Below are positions 1 to 10,991 of a stretch of DNA of 64,000 nt, piece by piece. Every line of letters begins with the position of its first letter. The first letter of the stretch is position 1. A model generated the notes under the pieces. It was not told the origin of the DNA. It searched no databases and saw only the letters and a program-made list of their open reading frames with translations. The position numbers and the translations under genes were made by a program. The stretch lies in assembly GCA_964509545.1 (NCBI GenBank), contig CAZDXQ010000012.1, positions 1-64,000 on the forward strand, read 5' to 3'. This DNA comes from JADJWR01 sp964509545 (GTDB taxonomy: Bacteria; Pseudomonadota; Gammaproteobacteria; Burkholderiales; Burkholderiaceae_F).

Positions 1-2
1 CG

Positions 3-1931
3 CGCAACGTCGGCATGCACGCCGGCGGCGTGCTGATCGCGCCGGGCAAGCTCACTGACTTCTGCCCGCTGTACTCGGCAGGCGGCGACGAGGCGGCGGT
101 GATCAGCCAGTTCGACAAGGATGACGTCGAGGCCATCGGCCTGGTGAAGTTCGACTTCCTCGGACTGACCACGCTGACGATCCTCGACCTGGCGCTGCGC
201 TACGTGAAGCGACTCGATCCGTCGTTCGCGCTGACCCTGGAGACGCTGCCGCTCGACGACGCGGCCACCTACGAGGTGTTCAAGCAGGGCAACACGACCG
301 CAATTTTCCAGTTTGAATCGCGCGGCATGCGCGAACAACTGAAGCGGGCACGCCCCGACCGTCTCGAGGACCTGATCGCCCTGAACGCGCTGTACCGGCC
401 CGGGCCGATGGAGCAGATCCCCGACTTCATCGAACGCAAGCACGGGCGCAAGAGGGTCGAATACCTGCACCCGTCGATCGAGCCGATCCTGTCCGAGACC
501 TATGGCGTCATGGTCTACCAGGAGCAGGTGATGCGCATCGCCCAGGTCGTCGGCGGCTACTCGCTCGGCGGCGCCGACCTGCTGCGCCGTGCGATGGGCA
601 AGAAGAAGCCGGAGGAGATGGCCAAGCAGCGCTCGGTCTTCGTCGACGGCGCGCGCGCCAAGGGAGTGGCCGAGGACACGGCCACTCAGCTGTTCGACCT
701 GATGGAGAAGTTCGCCGGCTACGGCTTCAACAAGAGCCACAGCGCCGCCTACGCGCTGCTCGCCTACCAGACGGCGTACTTCAAGGCCCATTTTCCGTCG
801 GCGTTCATGGCCGCCAACCTGACCGCGGTGATGGACGACACCGACAAGGTCAAGGAACTGGTCGAGGACAGCCAGGCGATGGGGCTGACGATCCTCGGCC
901 CGGACATCAACCTCGGCGGCTTCGCCTTCGAACCGGTGGACGCGCGCACGATCCGCTACGGCCTTGGCGCGATCAAGGGCACGGGGCGCAGCGCCATCGA
1001 GCACATGGTCGAACGGCGTGCGGCTGGCGGGCCGTTCGCCAGCCTCTTCGACTTCTGCGCCAGGCTCGACAAGCAGTTCGTCAACCGGCGCACCGTCGAG
1101 GCGCTGGTGCGCGCCGGGGCGTTCGATGCGCTCGACGCCGACCGTGCCAAACTGGCTGCCGCTGTCGGCCGCGCGCTCGAGGCGGCCGAGCATGCCGCGA
1201 CGCATGCCGGGCAGGCGAGCCTGTTTGGCGGCGGCGACGTGGCCACCGCAGCGGTGCACTATGTCGCCTGCAAGCCGTGGAGCGAACGCGAGCGGCTGGC
1301 CAACGAGAAGGCGGCCCTCGGTTTCTACTTTAGCGGGCATCTGTTCCACGAATTCGCGGCCGAGGCGCGGCGGCTGGCGCCGACACGGCTGGCCGACCTG
1401 CGCGGCACGCAGGGCGCGCGCAGCGAGACGGTGCGGCTGGCCGGCATCATTGTGTCGGCGCGCGCGCAGAACACGCGGCGCGGCCGCATGGGCGTGATCG
1501 TCCTCGACGACGCCACTGCGCAGCTCGAACTGACGGTGTATGCGGAACTGTACGACCGCAAGCGCGCGCTGCTGCGCGAGGACACGCTGGTCTTCGTCCT
1601 CGGCAAGGCGCGCTATGACGAATTCCGCGAGCGGCTGACCGTCAACGCCGACGACCTGATGGATCTGGCGGAAGCGCGTGCGCGGGCGGCGGCCCGGCTG
1701 CGCATCGAGGTCGATGGCGCGCCGGACCTGGCGCGTTTTCGCAGCACTCTGGCGCCGTTCAAGATCGGCAACGGCAGCAGCGGCTGCAGGGTCGTCGTTC
1801 ACTACTGCAATGGGATCGGCAGCGCCGACCTGCTGCTGTCGGAAGACTGGCGCGTGCGCCCGGACGAGGCGCTGCTGGCCGAACTGAAGCAGCAGCCGAA
1901 GGTGCGTGTGGCGGAAATCCGTTACGGCTGA
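3..1931 (+). CDS. dnaE: DNA polymerase III subunit alpha (3' part)
   Basis: Replicative polymerase catalytic subunit. The reading frame is open from the window edge, so the N-terminal PHP domain and the first part of the palm are missing; 642 codons remain, against about 1160 for the whole protein. The visible part starts in the palm/fingers at RNVGMHAGGV. KFDFLGL (about codon 50) carries the third catalytic Asp of the C-family polymerase site. RRAMGKKKPEEM and GYGFNKSHSAAYA are typical finger motifs. A helix-hairpin-helix region and a C-terminal OB fold (VRLAGIIVSARAQNTRRG onward) follow. It ends at TGA, 31 bases before the convergent glycosyltransferase remnant. Assignment to dnaE rather than dnaE2 rests on overall resemblance and the nearby msbA/LPS genes. 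Confidence 0.95.
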   Translation, partial: RNVGMHAGGVLIAPGKLTDFCPLYSAGGDEAAVISQFDKDDVEAIGLVKFDFLGLTTLTILDLALRYVKRLDPSFALTLETLPLDDAATYEVFKQGNTTAIFQFESRGMREQLKRARPDRLEDLIALNALYRPGPMEQIPDFIERKHGRKRVEYLHPSIEPILSETYGVMVYQEQVMRIAQVVGGYSLGGADLLRRAMGKKKPEEMAKQRSVFVDGARAKGVAEDTATQLFDLMEKFAGYGFNKSHSAAYALLAYQTAYFKAHFPSAFMAANLTAVMDDTDKVKELVEDSQAMGLTILGPDINLGGFAFEPVDARTIRYGLGAIKGTGRSAIEHMVERRAAGGPFASLFDFCARLDKQFVNRRTVEALVRAGAFDALDADRAKLAAAVGRALEAAEHAATHAGQASLFGGGDVATAAVHYVACKPWSERERLANEKAALGFYFSGHLFHEFAAEARRLAPTRLADLRGTQGARSETVRLAGIIVSARAQNTRRGRMGVIVLDDATAQLELTVYAELYDRKRALLREDTLVFVLGKARYDEFRERLTVNADDLMDLAEARARAAARLRIEVDGAPDLARFRSTLAPFKIGNGSSGCRVVVHYCNGIGSADLLLSEDWRVRPDEALLAELKQQPKVRVAEIRYG

Positions 1932-1962
1932 CAGGCAGCGCGAGGCGGCGGCCGCGCCGAAT

Positions 1963-2732
1963 TCAGGCGTACTGGGCCAGCCCGCGGCTGGCGCGGGTGA
2001 CGCCGTCGGCGAGGCGCTGCTGCAGCCGCCGCCAGTTCTCGCCCTCGCGCGCGCGATCGTTTTCGCGGTGCCAAAGGTGCAGGACCGCGGTGGCGAAAGC
2101 GCCTTCCTTGCGGCGCACGCCGAGATTGAGCAGGCGCACGGCGAGGTCCGAATCCTCGAAACCCCAGCCTTCGAAGCTCTCGTCGAAGCCGTTGACGGCA
2201 CGGAAGTCCTCGGCCCAGACGCCGAGGTTGCACGTGCGCACGCGCTGCCAGCGCCGGCCGCCGAGCTTGCGCAGTGGTCCGAGCGGCAGGCTGCGCAGCG
2301 GCGCCTCGCGGTTGATCGCGCCCTGCGCACGTGCCGCGTGCCACTGTTCGCGCGTCCAGGCGTGGATCGGCAGGCCGCCGGCAACGACCTCGCGCGTGAA
2401 GGCCTCCGACAGCAGGATGCGGTTGCCGGCGACCATGTAGCCCTTCTCCGCCAGTTGCCGATGGCGGGCGATGAAATCGGGGCGCGGCACGCAGTCGCCG
2501 TCGAGAAAGACCAGATATTCGCCGCGCGCCTGCGCGGCGGCCCGGTTACGCGCCGCAGCGGCGCGTCGCGTGCAGCGCGCTCGACCAGCGCCCGCGTATC
2601 GTCGCGCGAGCCGTCGTCGGCGACCAGCACCTCGAAGCCGTGCTCGTCCTGCGCCAGCAGCCCGGCAAGCACCGCGGCGAGCGCGTCGGGACGGTTGTAG
2701 GTCGTGACGATGACTGAAATCAGCATCGTCAT
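1963..2732 (-). pseudogene. Frameshifted family 2 glycosyltransferase
   Basis: The 5' part, from ATG at 2732, reads MTMLISVIVTTYNRPDALA and includes VLVADDGSRDDTR, the nucleotide-sugar-binding start of a GT2 domain. Near 2560 this frame ceases to make sense. The family signature resumes in another frame as ARNRAAAQARGEYLVFLDGDC and runs to a stop at 1963, through a galactosyltransferase-like C-terminal part (GWGFEDSDLAVRLLN). About 14 residues usually found between these blocks are absent, so this looks like a small deletion that is not a multiple of three. The start overlaps the upstream gene's stop by ATGA, so it was the second gene of a two-gene LPS operon. A true pseudogene and an assembly error are both possible. 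Confidence 0.75.
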
Positions 2733-3502
2733 TCGCGGTCGTCGCCCGCCGGCTCGGCGGCCAGCATCGCCTTCACGTAGCGGTAGTAGGAGCCTTCGGC
2801 ATTGCTGACGGCGAGCAGGAAGCCATGGCGGCCGTCGAGGAAGCCGGCGCGCAGCACGTAGGTGCGCAGGAATGCGGCCAGCCCATGGGCAACTGCCGTT
2901 GCCAGGCCAGGCACGCGGCCGAGTTCGACCAGCGCGGCCGCGGAATCGCTGGAATAGCGGTTCATCTTGGCCAGCACGTCGTCCATCGAGCGGAAGGTGT
3001 AATGGACCAGCGGCTGAGTCAGTCGGCCGATGGGCCGATCGGTGAGCAGACGTTCGTGAACGCGTGCCTCGGAAAACCGGGCACTGCCGCGACGGAACAG
3101 CCGGGCGCAATAATCGGGCCACCAGCCGCCATGGCGGATGAAGCGGCCGCAGTAGGTCGAGCGGCGCGGCATCTGGTACACGTCGAAGCGCGGTGCGGCA
3201 AGCACGGCCACGATCTCGCTGCGCAGCGCCGGGCTGACGCGCTCGTCGGCATCGATGGACAGGATCCAGTCGCCGCCGCAGGCGTCGACGGCACGGTTCT
3301 TCTGCGCACCGAAGCCCGGCCAGTCGGCGCTTTCGATCACCTTCGCGCCCGCGCGCGCGGCGAGCTCGCGCGTATCGTCGGTGCTGGCCTGATCGACGAG
3401 CACGACCTCGTCGGCGAAGTCCACGCTGCGCAGGCAAGGCCCGATGTTGCGCGCCTCGTTGCGCGCGATGATCGCGACTGAAAGTCGGGGTCGATGGTCC
3501 AT
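2729..3502 (-). CDS. Family 2 glycosyltransferase, WaaE/KdtX-like (LPS core)
   Basis: A 257-residue cytoplasmic or membrane-associated GT2 enzyme predicted to add a sugar to the LPS inner core. LSVAIIARNEARNI opens the fold, VVLVDQASTDDT follows, and WILSIDADERV contains the metal/nucleotide-binding D-x-D. A GGWWPDY..RLFRR stretch and a C-terminal amphipathic region resemble the WaaE (beta-1,4-glucosyltransferase) group. I take the start at 3502 (MDHRPRLSV) because the longer upstream reading is Arg-rich and unlike the family. The stop overlaps the next gene by ATGA. The sugar donor cannot be read from sequence. Confidence 0.82.
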   Translation of the reverse strand: MDHRPRLSVAIIARNEARNIGPCLRSVDFADEVVLVDQASTDDTRELAARAGAKVIESADWPGFGAQKNRAVDACGGDWILSIDADERVSPALRSEIVAVLAAPRFDVYQMPRRSTYCGRFIRHGGWWPDYCARLFRRGSARFSEARVHERLLTDRPIGRLTQPLVHYTFRSMDDVLAKMNRYSSDSAAALVELGRVPGLATAVAHGLAAFLRTYVLRAGFLDGRHGFLLAVSNAEGSYYRYVKAMLAAEPAGDDRE

Positions 3503-3725
3503 TAGACTGCGCAGCGATTGCTGGGGCGTGGTCGTCGCGCGGCGACGCCGCCGCAACTGCGAGCCGGCCCCGATGCCAACGCGTGCCGAGCGAGTTCGTG
3601 ACCGAATTCCCCGCCAATCCTAGCCCAGCCGCCGCGGCGTCAGGCGCGACCGCGCTGCCGCCGCAGCGCAGCGGCACGCGGCGATGATGTCGTACCGCGC
3701 TTCGACGGCGAACGAGGGTCCGGCG

Positions 3726-4955
3726 ATGGCGACGGGACGCGAAGCGCGGGCGCTGGCCTGGGCGCGGGGCGCGGCGGCCGCGGCGCTGATCGGCGCCTTC
3801 GTCCTGCCGACGCTGGCCAACGCCGCCGCGCTGGTGCTGCTCGCGAGCTTCGCTCTGCTGCCTTCGGCGCGCGTGCGGCTGCGCGTCGTGCTGGCGCTGC
3901 CGCTGGCGCGCGCCGCATTGCTGCTGCTGGCGGTTCTCGCCGCGGCTACGGTCTGGTCGGAAGCGCCGCTTGCGCAGCGGCTGCGCTCATTGTGGGACTG
4001 GCGGCCGCTGCTGCTGCTGATTGTCTGCCTGGCAGTGTTCGACGAACCGTGGGCGCGCCGGCGTGCCTTGCTCGCCTTCGTTGCCGCGGCCACGGTCGGC
4101 GCCGCGTGGTCCTACTGGACCTGGGCGCACGGCTATTCGACCGTGCTTGACAACAACCATGGCCTGAGCGGCATCGTGCTGCGCAACCCGGTCACGCAGG
4201 GCATGGCCTTCGCACTGGCCTGCTTCCTCGCCGCGATGCTTGCGCTTACCGCGCACGACCTCGATCGGCGCCTGCGCATGGCGCTTATCGCCGCCGCCGT
4301 CTTCTTGCTTGGCAACCTGGTGTTCGTCAGCTCCGGCCGGTCAGCGCACCTGCTGCTGCTGATCCTGCTCGCGGTCACCGCCCTGCGGGGCCTGCGCGGC
4401 TGGCCGCGCCTGGCGGCGATCGCCGCGCTGCCGCTTGCCGCCGCGCTGGCATTCAGCGCTTCGCCGATGCTGCAGAACCGCTTCGGCCTGCTGGTACAGG
4501 AACTGCGCACACCCGCGGCCACGGAGCAGTTCTCGGCGATGGGCATGCGCGCCGTGGCGTGGAAGCTGAGCGCGCAACTGGTGCGCGAGCGGCCGCTGCT
4601 CGGCTACGGCATGGGCGGCATCGGTGCCGCCTACGCGCGTGCGGTCAAGGCGTCCGCGTACACCGGTTGGGCGGCGACACCGCTGCTCGATCCGCATAAC
4701 CAGTATCTGCAGGTGCAGCTGCAGGCGGGCGTCGCCGGCAGCCTGGCTTTTCTGGGATTCCTGCTCGCCGCCTTGCGCCACAGGGCGGCGCAGCCTTGCC
4801 GGACCTGGGCCGTGGCAATGCTGCTCGGCTGGTGTGCGACAAGCCTGGCCACGTCGCATTTCACGACCTTTGCCGAGTCGCACATGCTGATGCTGTTGCT
4901 CGGGATCCTGCTCGCCGTCGAGCCGCGCGCTGCCCATGCTGGCGCCGGCGCTTGA
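3726..4955 (+). CDS. O-antigen ligase / polymerase family membrane protein
   Basis: A 409-residue polytopic inner-membrane protein with about ten hydrophobic segments. It has a long periplasmic loop containing a Wzy_C/WaaL-type block: RPLLGYGMGGIG near residue 285, and DPHNQYLQVQLQAG with the conserved His. This family ligates O-antigen or other glycans to lipid A-core in the periplasm, or polymerises them. GAGGG-like Shine-Dalgarno sequence (GAGGG at 3714-3718) seven bases ahead of 3726 supports this start over ATG 3684. It is convergent with the heptosyltransferase pair, 15 bases away. WaaL-like ligase versus Wzy-like polymerase is not resolvable here; no other O-antigen genes are visible. 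Confidence 0.75.
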   Translation: MATGREARALAWARGAAAAALIGAFVLPTLANAAALVLLASFALLPSARVRLRVVLALPLARAALLLLAVLAAATVWSEAPLAQRLRSLWDWRPLLLLIVCLAVFDEPWARRRALLAFVAAATVGAAWSYWTWAHGYSTVLDNNHGLSGIVLRNPVTQGMAFALACFLAAMLALTAHDLDRRLRMALIAAAVFLLGNLVFVSSGRSAHLLLLILLAVTALRGLRGWPRLAAIAALPLAAALAFSASPMLQNRFGLLVQELRTPAATEQFSAMGMRAVAWKLSAQLVRERPLLGYGMGGIGAAYARAVKASAYTGWAATPLLDPHNQYLQVQLQAGVAGSLAFLGFLLAALRHRAAQPCRTWAVAMLLGWCATSLATSHFTTFAESHMLMLLLGILLAVEPRAAHAGAGA

Positions 4956-4970
4956 TGCTTCGGACGAGGC

Positions 4971-6071
4971 TCAGTCGCCGCCAGCACCTGCTTCGGCCAG
5001 CAAGGCATCGATCGCTTCGAGCACGCGCGTGGCCGGCAACTGGTCGAGGCAGTCGCTGCGACTGTCGCGGTGCCGTTCGCAGCCCTCCTGCTGGCAGGGA
5101 ACGCAGGCGAGCTGCGGGTTCTGCAGCAGCAGCACCTTGCCGCGGCGCTGCAGCGGCGCCACACGGATGTAGGGGCGAGCGTCGCTGCCCACCGGACCCC
5201 AGATCACCGGATCGGTCGGACCGAACAGGGCCACGGTCGGCGTGCCGCAGGCGGCGGCAAGATGCGTCATCGCCGTGTCGGGGCCCACGTAAAGCGCCGC
5301 CAGGCGCAACAGGTCGGCCGCTTCGGCGAGACGCAACCGGCCATCGAGGCGCAGCAGACCTTCGCCGGCAAGCTGCAGGCCGTCGAGATAGCGACGCTCG
5401 GCGGCATCGGGTCCGCCGGTGACGACGATGCGCGCCATGCGCGCGCGCAGGTGGTCGGCCAGCGCACGCCAGCCGTCGTCGGTCCAGCGTTTGTAGCGCC
5501 AGCGCGGCGACGGATGAATGACGGCGAAGCGTTCGCGCGATGGATCGAAGCCGAGTCGCTCGCGCCATGATGCGGCCGTACAGCCGGCCGATGGCGGCCT
5601 GATCGGACCGGCCTGCGTGGCGCCGAGAAGGGCGGCCAGCGCGTCGTTGTGCGCCACCCGCGGCGCCTTTGGGTCGAAGTCGCAGCTGCGCGTCAGCAGC
5701 GCCTGCTTCCACCAGCGGGTGGATGAGGCGGCAGGCACGAAGCCAACGCGCGTGCGTGCCGCGGCGACGCCGAACAGCACCGGCGGATCGCCCGGCGAAG
5801 TGATCACCGCGAGGTCGTAGCGTCGCCACAGGCTCCGCATCTGCGCCAGCCGTTCGCGCACCGAGGCGCCCTCGCGCGTCGTGATCACGGCGCGCAGGTC
5901 GGCGTTGCCTTCGAGCATCGACTCGGAGCCGCGGAACACCAGCATGTCGATCGTGCAGTCCGGATGCAGCCGCCTGATCGTCGCCGCGATCGGCGTGGCC
6001 AGCAGCACGTCGCCGAGATAGCGCAGGGCGATCACCAGCGCGCTGCGCGGCCTGTCGGCAACCGGGCTCAC
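4971..6071 (-). CDS. Family 9 glycosyltransferase (heptosyltransferase-like)
   Basis: A 366-residue GT9 protein predicted to transfer heptose from ADP-heptose to the LPS inner core on the cytoplasmic face. ALRYLGDVLLATPIAATIR is the typical N-terminal block, AVIHPSPRWRYKRW the donor-side segment, and YVGPDTAMTHLAAACGTPTV with ALFGPTDP the C-terminal ADP-heptose-binding signature. A C-terminal Cys-rich segment (CVPCQQEGCERH) is common in this subgroup. The start is GTG at 6071, overlapping the stop of the upstream paralogue in a GTGA, which implies translational coupling. Confidence 0.85.
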   Translation of the reverse strand: MSPVADRPRSALVIALRYLGDVLLATPIAATIRRLHPDCTIDMLVFRGSESMLEGNADLRAVITTREGASVRERLAQMRSLWRRYDLAVITSPGDPPVLFGVAAARTRVGFVPAASSTRWWKQALLTRSCDFDPKAPRVAHNDALAALLGATQAGPIRPPSAGCTAASWRERLGFDPSRERFAVIHPSPRWRYKRWTDDGWRALADHLRARMARIVVTGGPDAAERRYLDGLQLAGEGLLRLDGRLRLAEAADLLRLAALYVGPDTAMTHLAAACGTPTVALFGPTDPVIWGPVGSDARPYIRVAPLQRRGKVLLLQNPQLACVPCQQEGCERHRDSRSDCLDQLPATRVLEAIDALLAEAGAGGD

Positions 6072-7009
6072 GAGGCGCGCAATTGTTCGTATACGGCCGC
6101 GGCGACCTGCGCGAAGCTCGGCCAGCCCTCGGCGCTGCCGACGCGAACCGCATGCGGCGACCATGGCCCGGTGCGGCGCGCATCGGTAACGCCGAACAGC
6201 GCAACCAGCCGCGCGTCGACCGCCGCCGCGACATGCGCCGCGCCGCTGTCGTTGGCCACCACCAGCCGGCTCGCCGCCAGCAGCGCGGCGAACGTGGCCA
6301 GATCCGTCTCCGGCAGCAGCGTCGCGCCGGCAACGGCGCGGCGCACGGCATCGCGCTCGCCCGGACCGGGGCAGGAAACGACGTGGATGCCGTTCGCCCG
6401 CAGGTCGTCGCACAGGGCGCCGAAACCGTCCCAGGCCTTGACCTTGCCCCTGTGTGTGCCGACCGCCACCGGACACAGCGTGACATATTCGGCGCCGATG
6501 CCGGCGTCGGCGAGCATCTGCCGCGCGCGCGCGCCTGCCGCCGGCGGCAGGCGCAACGACAGGCTGCGTGGCACCGGCGGCACGTCGCCGCCGACGACGG
6601 CGGCGGCCAGCGCGTAGTAATACTCGACCATGTGCATCGGCGAATCTTCGTCCCGCCAGCGCGCCGGCACCGCGATCGGGCGCGACAGCAGCAGCCGGCG
6701 AAGATCGGTGCTGTAGCCGGTCAGGCGGAAGCGGGCGAGCCGGAAGTCGAGCGCGCTGCCGAAGGAATTGGTCAACAGAAGCGCAGGTGTGCCGGCGGGG
6801 AAGTGCCGGCGCAGCTCGCGCAGGCGTTGCCGACGCTCCTTCCGTAGCTGCAGCACCGGCCACGGATAAGCGGCAAACAGCTCCGATGCCCAGATGCGTC
6901 CGGCGAGCTTCAGCGCGTGGCCGCGCGCCGCCAGCAAGTCGAGCGCCGGCAATGCCATGCAGGCGTCGCCCAGGTGGTTCGGCAGGCGGACGATCAGTTC
7001 CGACGACAT
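6068..7009 (-). CDS. Family 9 glycosyltransferase (heptosyltransferase II-like)
   Basis: A 313-residue GT9 enzyme, first gene of a two-gene LPS-core operon. MSSELIVRLPNHLGDACMA matches the start of WaaF-type heptosyltransferases. YVTLCPVAVGTHRGKVKAW corresponds to the central donor-binding block, and VVANDSGAAHVAAAVDARLV with ALFGVTDARRTGPW to the C-terminal signature. I use ATG 7009, because upstream in-frame sequence lacks homology and runs into the divergent msbA promoter region. WaaF, WaaC and WaaQ roles cannot be separated by eye. Confidence 0.85.
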   Translation of the reverse strand: MSSELIVRLPNHLGDACMALPALDLLAARGHALKLAGRIWASELFAAYPWPVLQLRKERRQRLRELRRHFPAGTPALLLTNSFGSALDFRLARFRLTGYSTDLRRLLLSRPIAVPARWRDEDSPMHMVEYYYALAAAVVGGDVPPVPRSLSLRLPPAAGARARQMLADAGIGAEYVTLCPVAVGTHRGKVKAWDGFGALCDDLRANGIHVVSCPGPGERDAVRRAVAGATLLPETDLATFAALLAASRLVVANDSGAAHVAAAVDARLVALFGVTDARRTGPWSPHAVRVGSAEGWPSFAQVAAAVYEQLRAS

Positions 7010-7109
7010 TGCGGCAGCGGCCGACTTGCGTTCGCCTAAACTAGATGCAGGTCCGCGCGGGCGGCACGAGAGAAGTGCCGCGCATTGTAGGGGCGGGCCG
7101 CGCTGTTCG

Positions 7110-8891
7110 ATGACCGAATCCGCCCACGCCCGCCCGAGCTTCCACCGCGATCCGGTCTTCCGCCGACTGTTCGCCATGGTTCTGGTGCACAGGCGGTGGC
7201 TGTTGGCGGCCTTCCTCGCCATGGTGGTCACCGCCGGCACCGAACCGCTGATGGCGCGGCTGACCGGCGTGCTGCTCGACCAGGGCTTCTATCAGCGCGA
7301 CACGCGCGCAGCACTTTGGCTGCCGCTGGCGTTCATCGGCCTGTTCCTCGTGCGCGGCCTGTCGACCTTCGCCAGTTCGCTGCTGCTGAACCGGGTCTCG
7401 CAGGCGGTGCTGGTGAGCCTGCGCGCGTCGATGTTCGAGCGGCTGCTGCGCTGGCCGCAGGCGACGATCGAGGCCACGCCGTCGGGACTGGTCGTATCGA
7501 AGTTCCTCAACGAGGCGAGCAACGCGCTGAACTTGGCCGCCGAGGTGATGACCACCGCCGTGCGCGACACGCTGACCGTGATCGCCCTGCTGGCGGTGCT
7601 GCTGTACTACAACTGGCAGCTGACGCTGCTCACGCTGGTCATCGCGCCGCTGATCGCGCTGGTGCTGCGCCGGTTCTCGGCGCGGCTGCGGCGGCTGAAC
7701 CTCGACAACCAGGCCATGCTCGGCGAGATGACGCGCGCCGTGCAGGAGGCGCACGAAGGCAGCCGCGTGATCAAGGTCTACGACGGCTACGACTACGAGC
7801 GGCGCCGCTTCGGCGAGATCAACCACAAGCTGCGCCGCTTCGCGATGAAGATGCAGGTCGCGTGGTCGGCCGGCACGCCGGTGACGCAGCTGATCGCCGC
7901 CGTCGGCCTTTCGCTGGTGATCGGCACCGCGCTGTGGCAGGCCCGCGCGGCGCAGCTGTCGCCGGGCGACTTCATCACCTTCCTGGCGGCGGCGCTGCTG
8001 CTGCTGCCGCCGCTGCGCCACCTGGCGGCGCTGAACGGACCGCTGGCACGCATGCTCGCCGCCGGCGAAAGCGTGTTCGCGATGATCGATTCGGCCGCCG
8101 AAGCCGACCAGGGCATGCGGCAGATCGAACGGGCGCGCGGTCGGATCGAGTTCGACGACGTGAGCTTCACCTACGCCGGCGCGGCGTCGGCAGCGGTGCA
8201 GGACATCGAACTGGCCGTGGCCCCGGGCGAGATGATCGCGCTGGTCGGACCCAGCGGCGCCGGCAAGACGACGCTGATCAACCTGATTCCGCGCTTCGTC
8301 AGTCCGACCAGAGGCCGCATCCTGCTCGACGGTATCGACACGCGCGAGCTGCGGCTTTCCAGCCTGCGCCGGCAGATGGCGCTGGTGTCGCAGGACGTGG
8401 TGCTGTTCGACGACACGATCGCCGCCAATATCGCCTACGGCGGCTGTCGCGGCGCCACGCAGGAGCAGATCCGCGCCGCGGCGGACGCCGCCAACCTGCT
8501 GCCGTTCATCGAATCGCTGCCGGCTGGCTTCGACGCGCGCATCGGCGAGAACGCGGTCAAGCTGTCCGGCGGCCAGCGGCAGCGGCTGTCGATCGCCCGC
8601 GCGCTGCTGAAGGACGCGCCGATCCTGCTGCTCGACGAGGCCACCTCGGCGCTCGACTCCGAGTCCGAGCGCTTCATCCAGGCCTCGCTCGAGCGGCTGA
8701 TGAAGGGCCGCACGACCTTCGTCGTCGCGCACCGGCTATCGACGATCGAAGCGGCGTCGCGCATCGTTGTGCTCGAAGCCGGCCGCATCGTCGAGGTCGG
8801 CCGCCACGCCGAACTGCTGGCGCGCGGCGGCCTTTACTCGCACCTGCATCGCATCCAGTTTTCCGCAACGCCCACGGAGGCCGCCGCATGA
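7110..8891 (+). CDS. msbA: Lipid A export ATP-binding/permease protein MsbA
   Basis: A 593-residue half-size ABC exporter, the usual MsbA length, which flips lipid A-core from the inner to the outer leaflet of the inner membrane. Six transmembrane segments occupy roughly residues 20-320. The nucleotide-binding domain has Walker A GPSGAGKTT, Q-loop ALVSQDVVLF, signature LSGGQRQRLSIARA, Walker B ILLLDEATSALD and switch VVAHRLST. The start at 7110 (MTESAHARPSF) is preceded by about 100 bases of divergent intergenic DNA. It overlaps the AhpD-like gene by ATGA. The flanking LPS-core transferases support the assignment. Confidence 0.93.
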   Translation: MTESAHARPSFHRDPVFRRLFAMVLVHRRWLLAAFLAMVVTAGTEPLMARLTGVLLDQGFYQRDTRAALWLPLAFIGLFLVRGLSTFASSLLLNRVSQAVLVSLRASMFERLLRWPQATIEATPSGLVVSKFLNEASNALNLAAEVMTTAVRDTLTVIALLAVLLYYNWQLTLLTLVIAPLIALVLRRFSARLRRLNLDNQAMLGEMTRAVQEAHEGSRVIKVYDGYDYERRRFGEINHKLRRFAMKMQVAWSAGTPVTQLIAAVGLSLVIGTALWQARAAQLSPGDFITFLAAALLLLPPLRHLAALNGPLARMLAAGESVFAMIDSAAEADQGMRQIERARGRIEFDDVSFTYAGAASAAVQDIELAVAPGEMIALVGPSGAGKTTLINLIPRFVSPTRGRILLDGIDTRELRLSSLRRQMALVSQDVVLFDDTIAANIAYGGCRGATQEQIRAAADAANLLPFIESLPAGFDARIGENAVKLSGGQRQRLSIARALLKDAPILLLDEATSALDSESERFIQASLERLMKGRTTFVVAHRLSTIEAASRIVVLEAGRIVEVGRHAELLARGGLYSHLHRIQFSATPTEAAA

Positions 8892-9493
8892 GTACCGCCG
8901 CACCCGCCAGCACGCCGCTGCCGATCAGCCGCTACCCGGTTCCGAGCCTTTCGGACCTGCCCGCGGACATCCGCGAACGCATCCTCGCCGTGCAGGAAAA
9001 ATCGGGCTTCGTGCCCAACGTCTTCCTGACGCTGGCGCACCGGCCCGACGAATTCCGCGCCTTCTTCGCCTACCACGACGCGCTGATGGAAAAGGAAGGC
9101 GGCCTTTCCAAGGCCGAACGCGAGATGATCGTGGTCGCCACCAGCGGCGCCAACCGCTGCCAGTATTGCGTGGTGGCCCATGGCGCGATCCTGCGCATCC
9201 GGGCAAAGAATCCGCGCGTCGCCGACCAGATCGCGGTCAACCACCACAAGGCCGAGATCACGCCGCGGCAGCGGCTGATGCTGGATTTCGCGATGAAGGT
9301 CGCCACCGAATCGCACGCGATCGGCGAGTCCGACTTCGCGGCCCTGCGCGCCGCCGGCTTCAGCGACGAGGACATCTGGGACATCGGCGCCATCGCCGCC
9401 TTCTTCGCGCTGTCCAACCGCATGGCGAACCTGATCTCCATGAAGCCGAACGACGAGTTCTACCTGCTCGGCCGGGTGCCGAAGTCCGGCTGA
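8888..9493 (+). CDS. AhpD-like / carboxymuconolactone decarboxylase family peroxidase-related protein
   Basis: A 201-residue cytoplasmic all-alpha protein of the AhpD/CMD superfamily. It contains the redox motif C-Q-Y-C-V-V-A-H-G-A, the CxxC plus His arrangement of alkylhydroperoxidase D-like proteins. FVPNVFLTLAHRPDEF is typical of the uncharacterised peroxidase-related subfamily. The start overlaps msbA's stop (ATGA), so it is translated from the msbA mRNA. The true substrate is unknown; peroxide reduction is inferred only from the CxxC motif. Confidence 0.85.
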   Translation: MSTAAPASTPLPISRYPVPSLSDLPADIRERILAVQEKSGFVPNVFLTLAHRPDEFRAFFAYHDALMEKEGGLSKAEREMIVVATSGANRCQYCVVAHGAILRIRAKNPRVADQIAVNHHKAEITPRQRLMLDFAMKVATESHAIGESDFAALRAAGFSDEDIWDIGAIAAFFALSNRMANLISMKPNDEFYLLGRVPKSG

Positions 9494-9510
9494 GCCGGCC
9501 GCTGGCCGGT

Positions 9511-9538
9511 CGCGCGGCCGTGCCCGACGGCCGGCGCG
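9511..9538. terminator. GC-rich hairpin between convergent genes
   Basis: CGCGCGGCCGT and ACGGCCGGCGCG form a near-perfect stem (one bulged base) around a five-base loop. It lies between the AhpD-like gene (plus) and rng (minus). There is no T tract, so intrinsic termination is uncertain; it could act in both directions. Confidence 0.4.
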
Positions 9539-9539
9539 C

Positions 9540-10991
<1,452 letters not shown>

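Noticed and set aside
7041..8732. Long open frame antisense to msbA (563 codons)
   Set aside because: It mirrors msbA's codon periodicity in GC-rich DNA, is full of Arg/Gln/His low-complexity text and has no recognisable domain. The plus-strand gene is certain.
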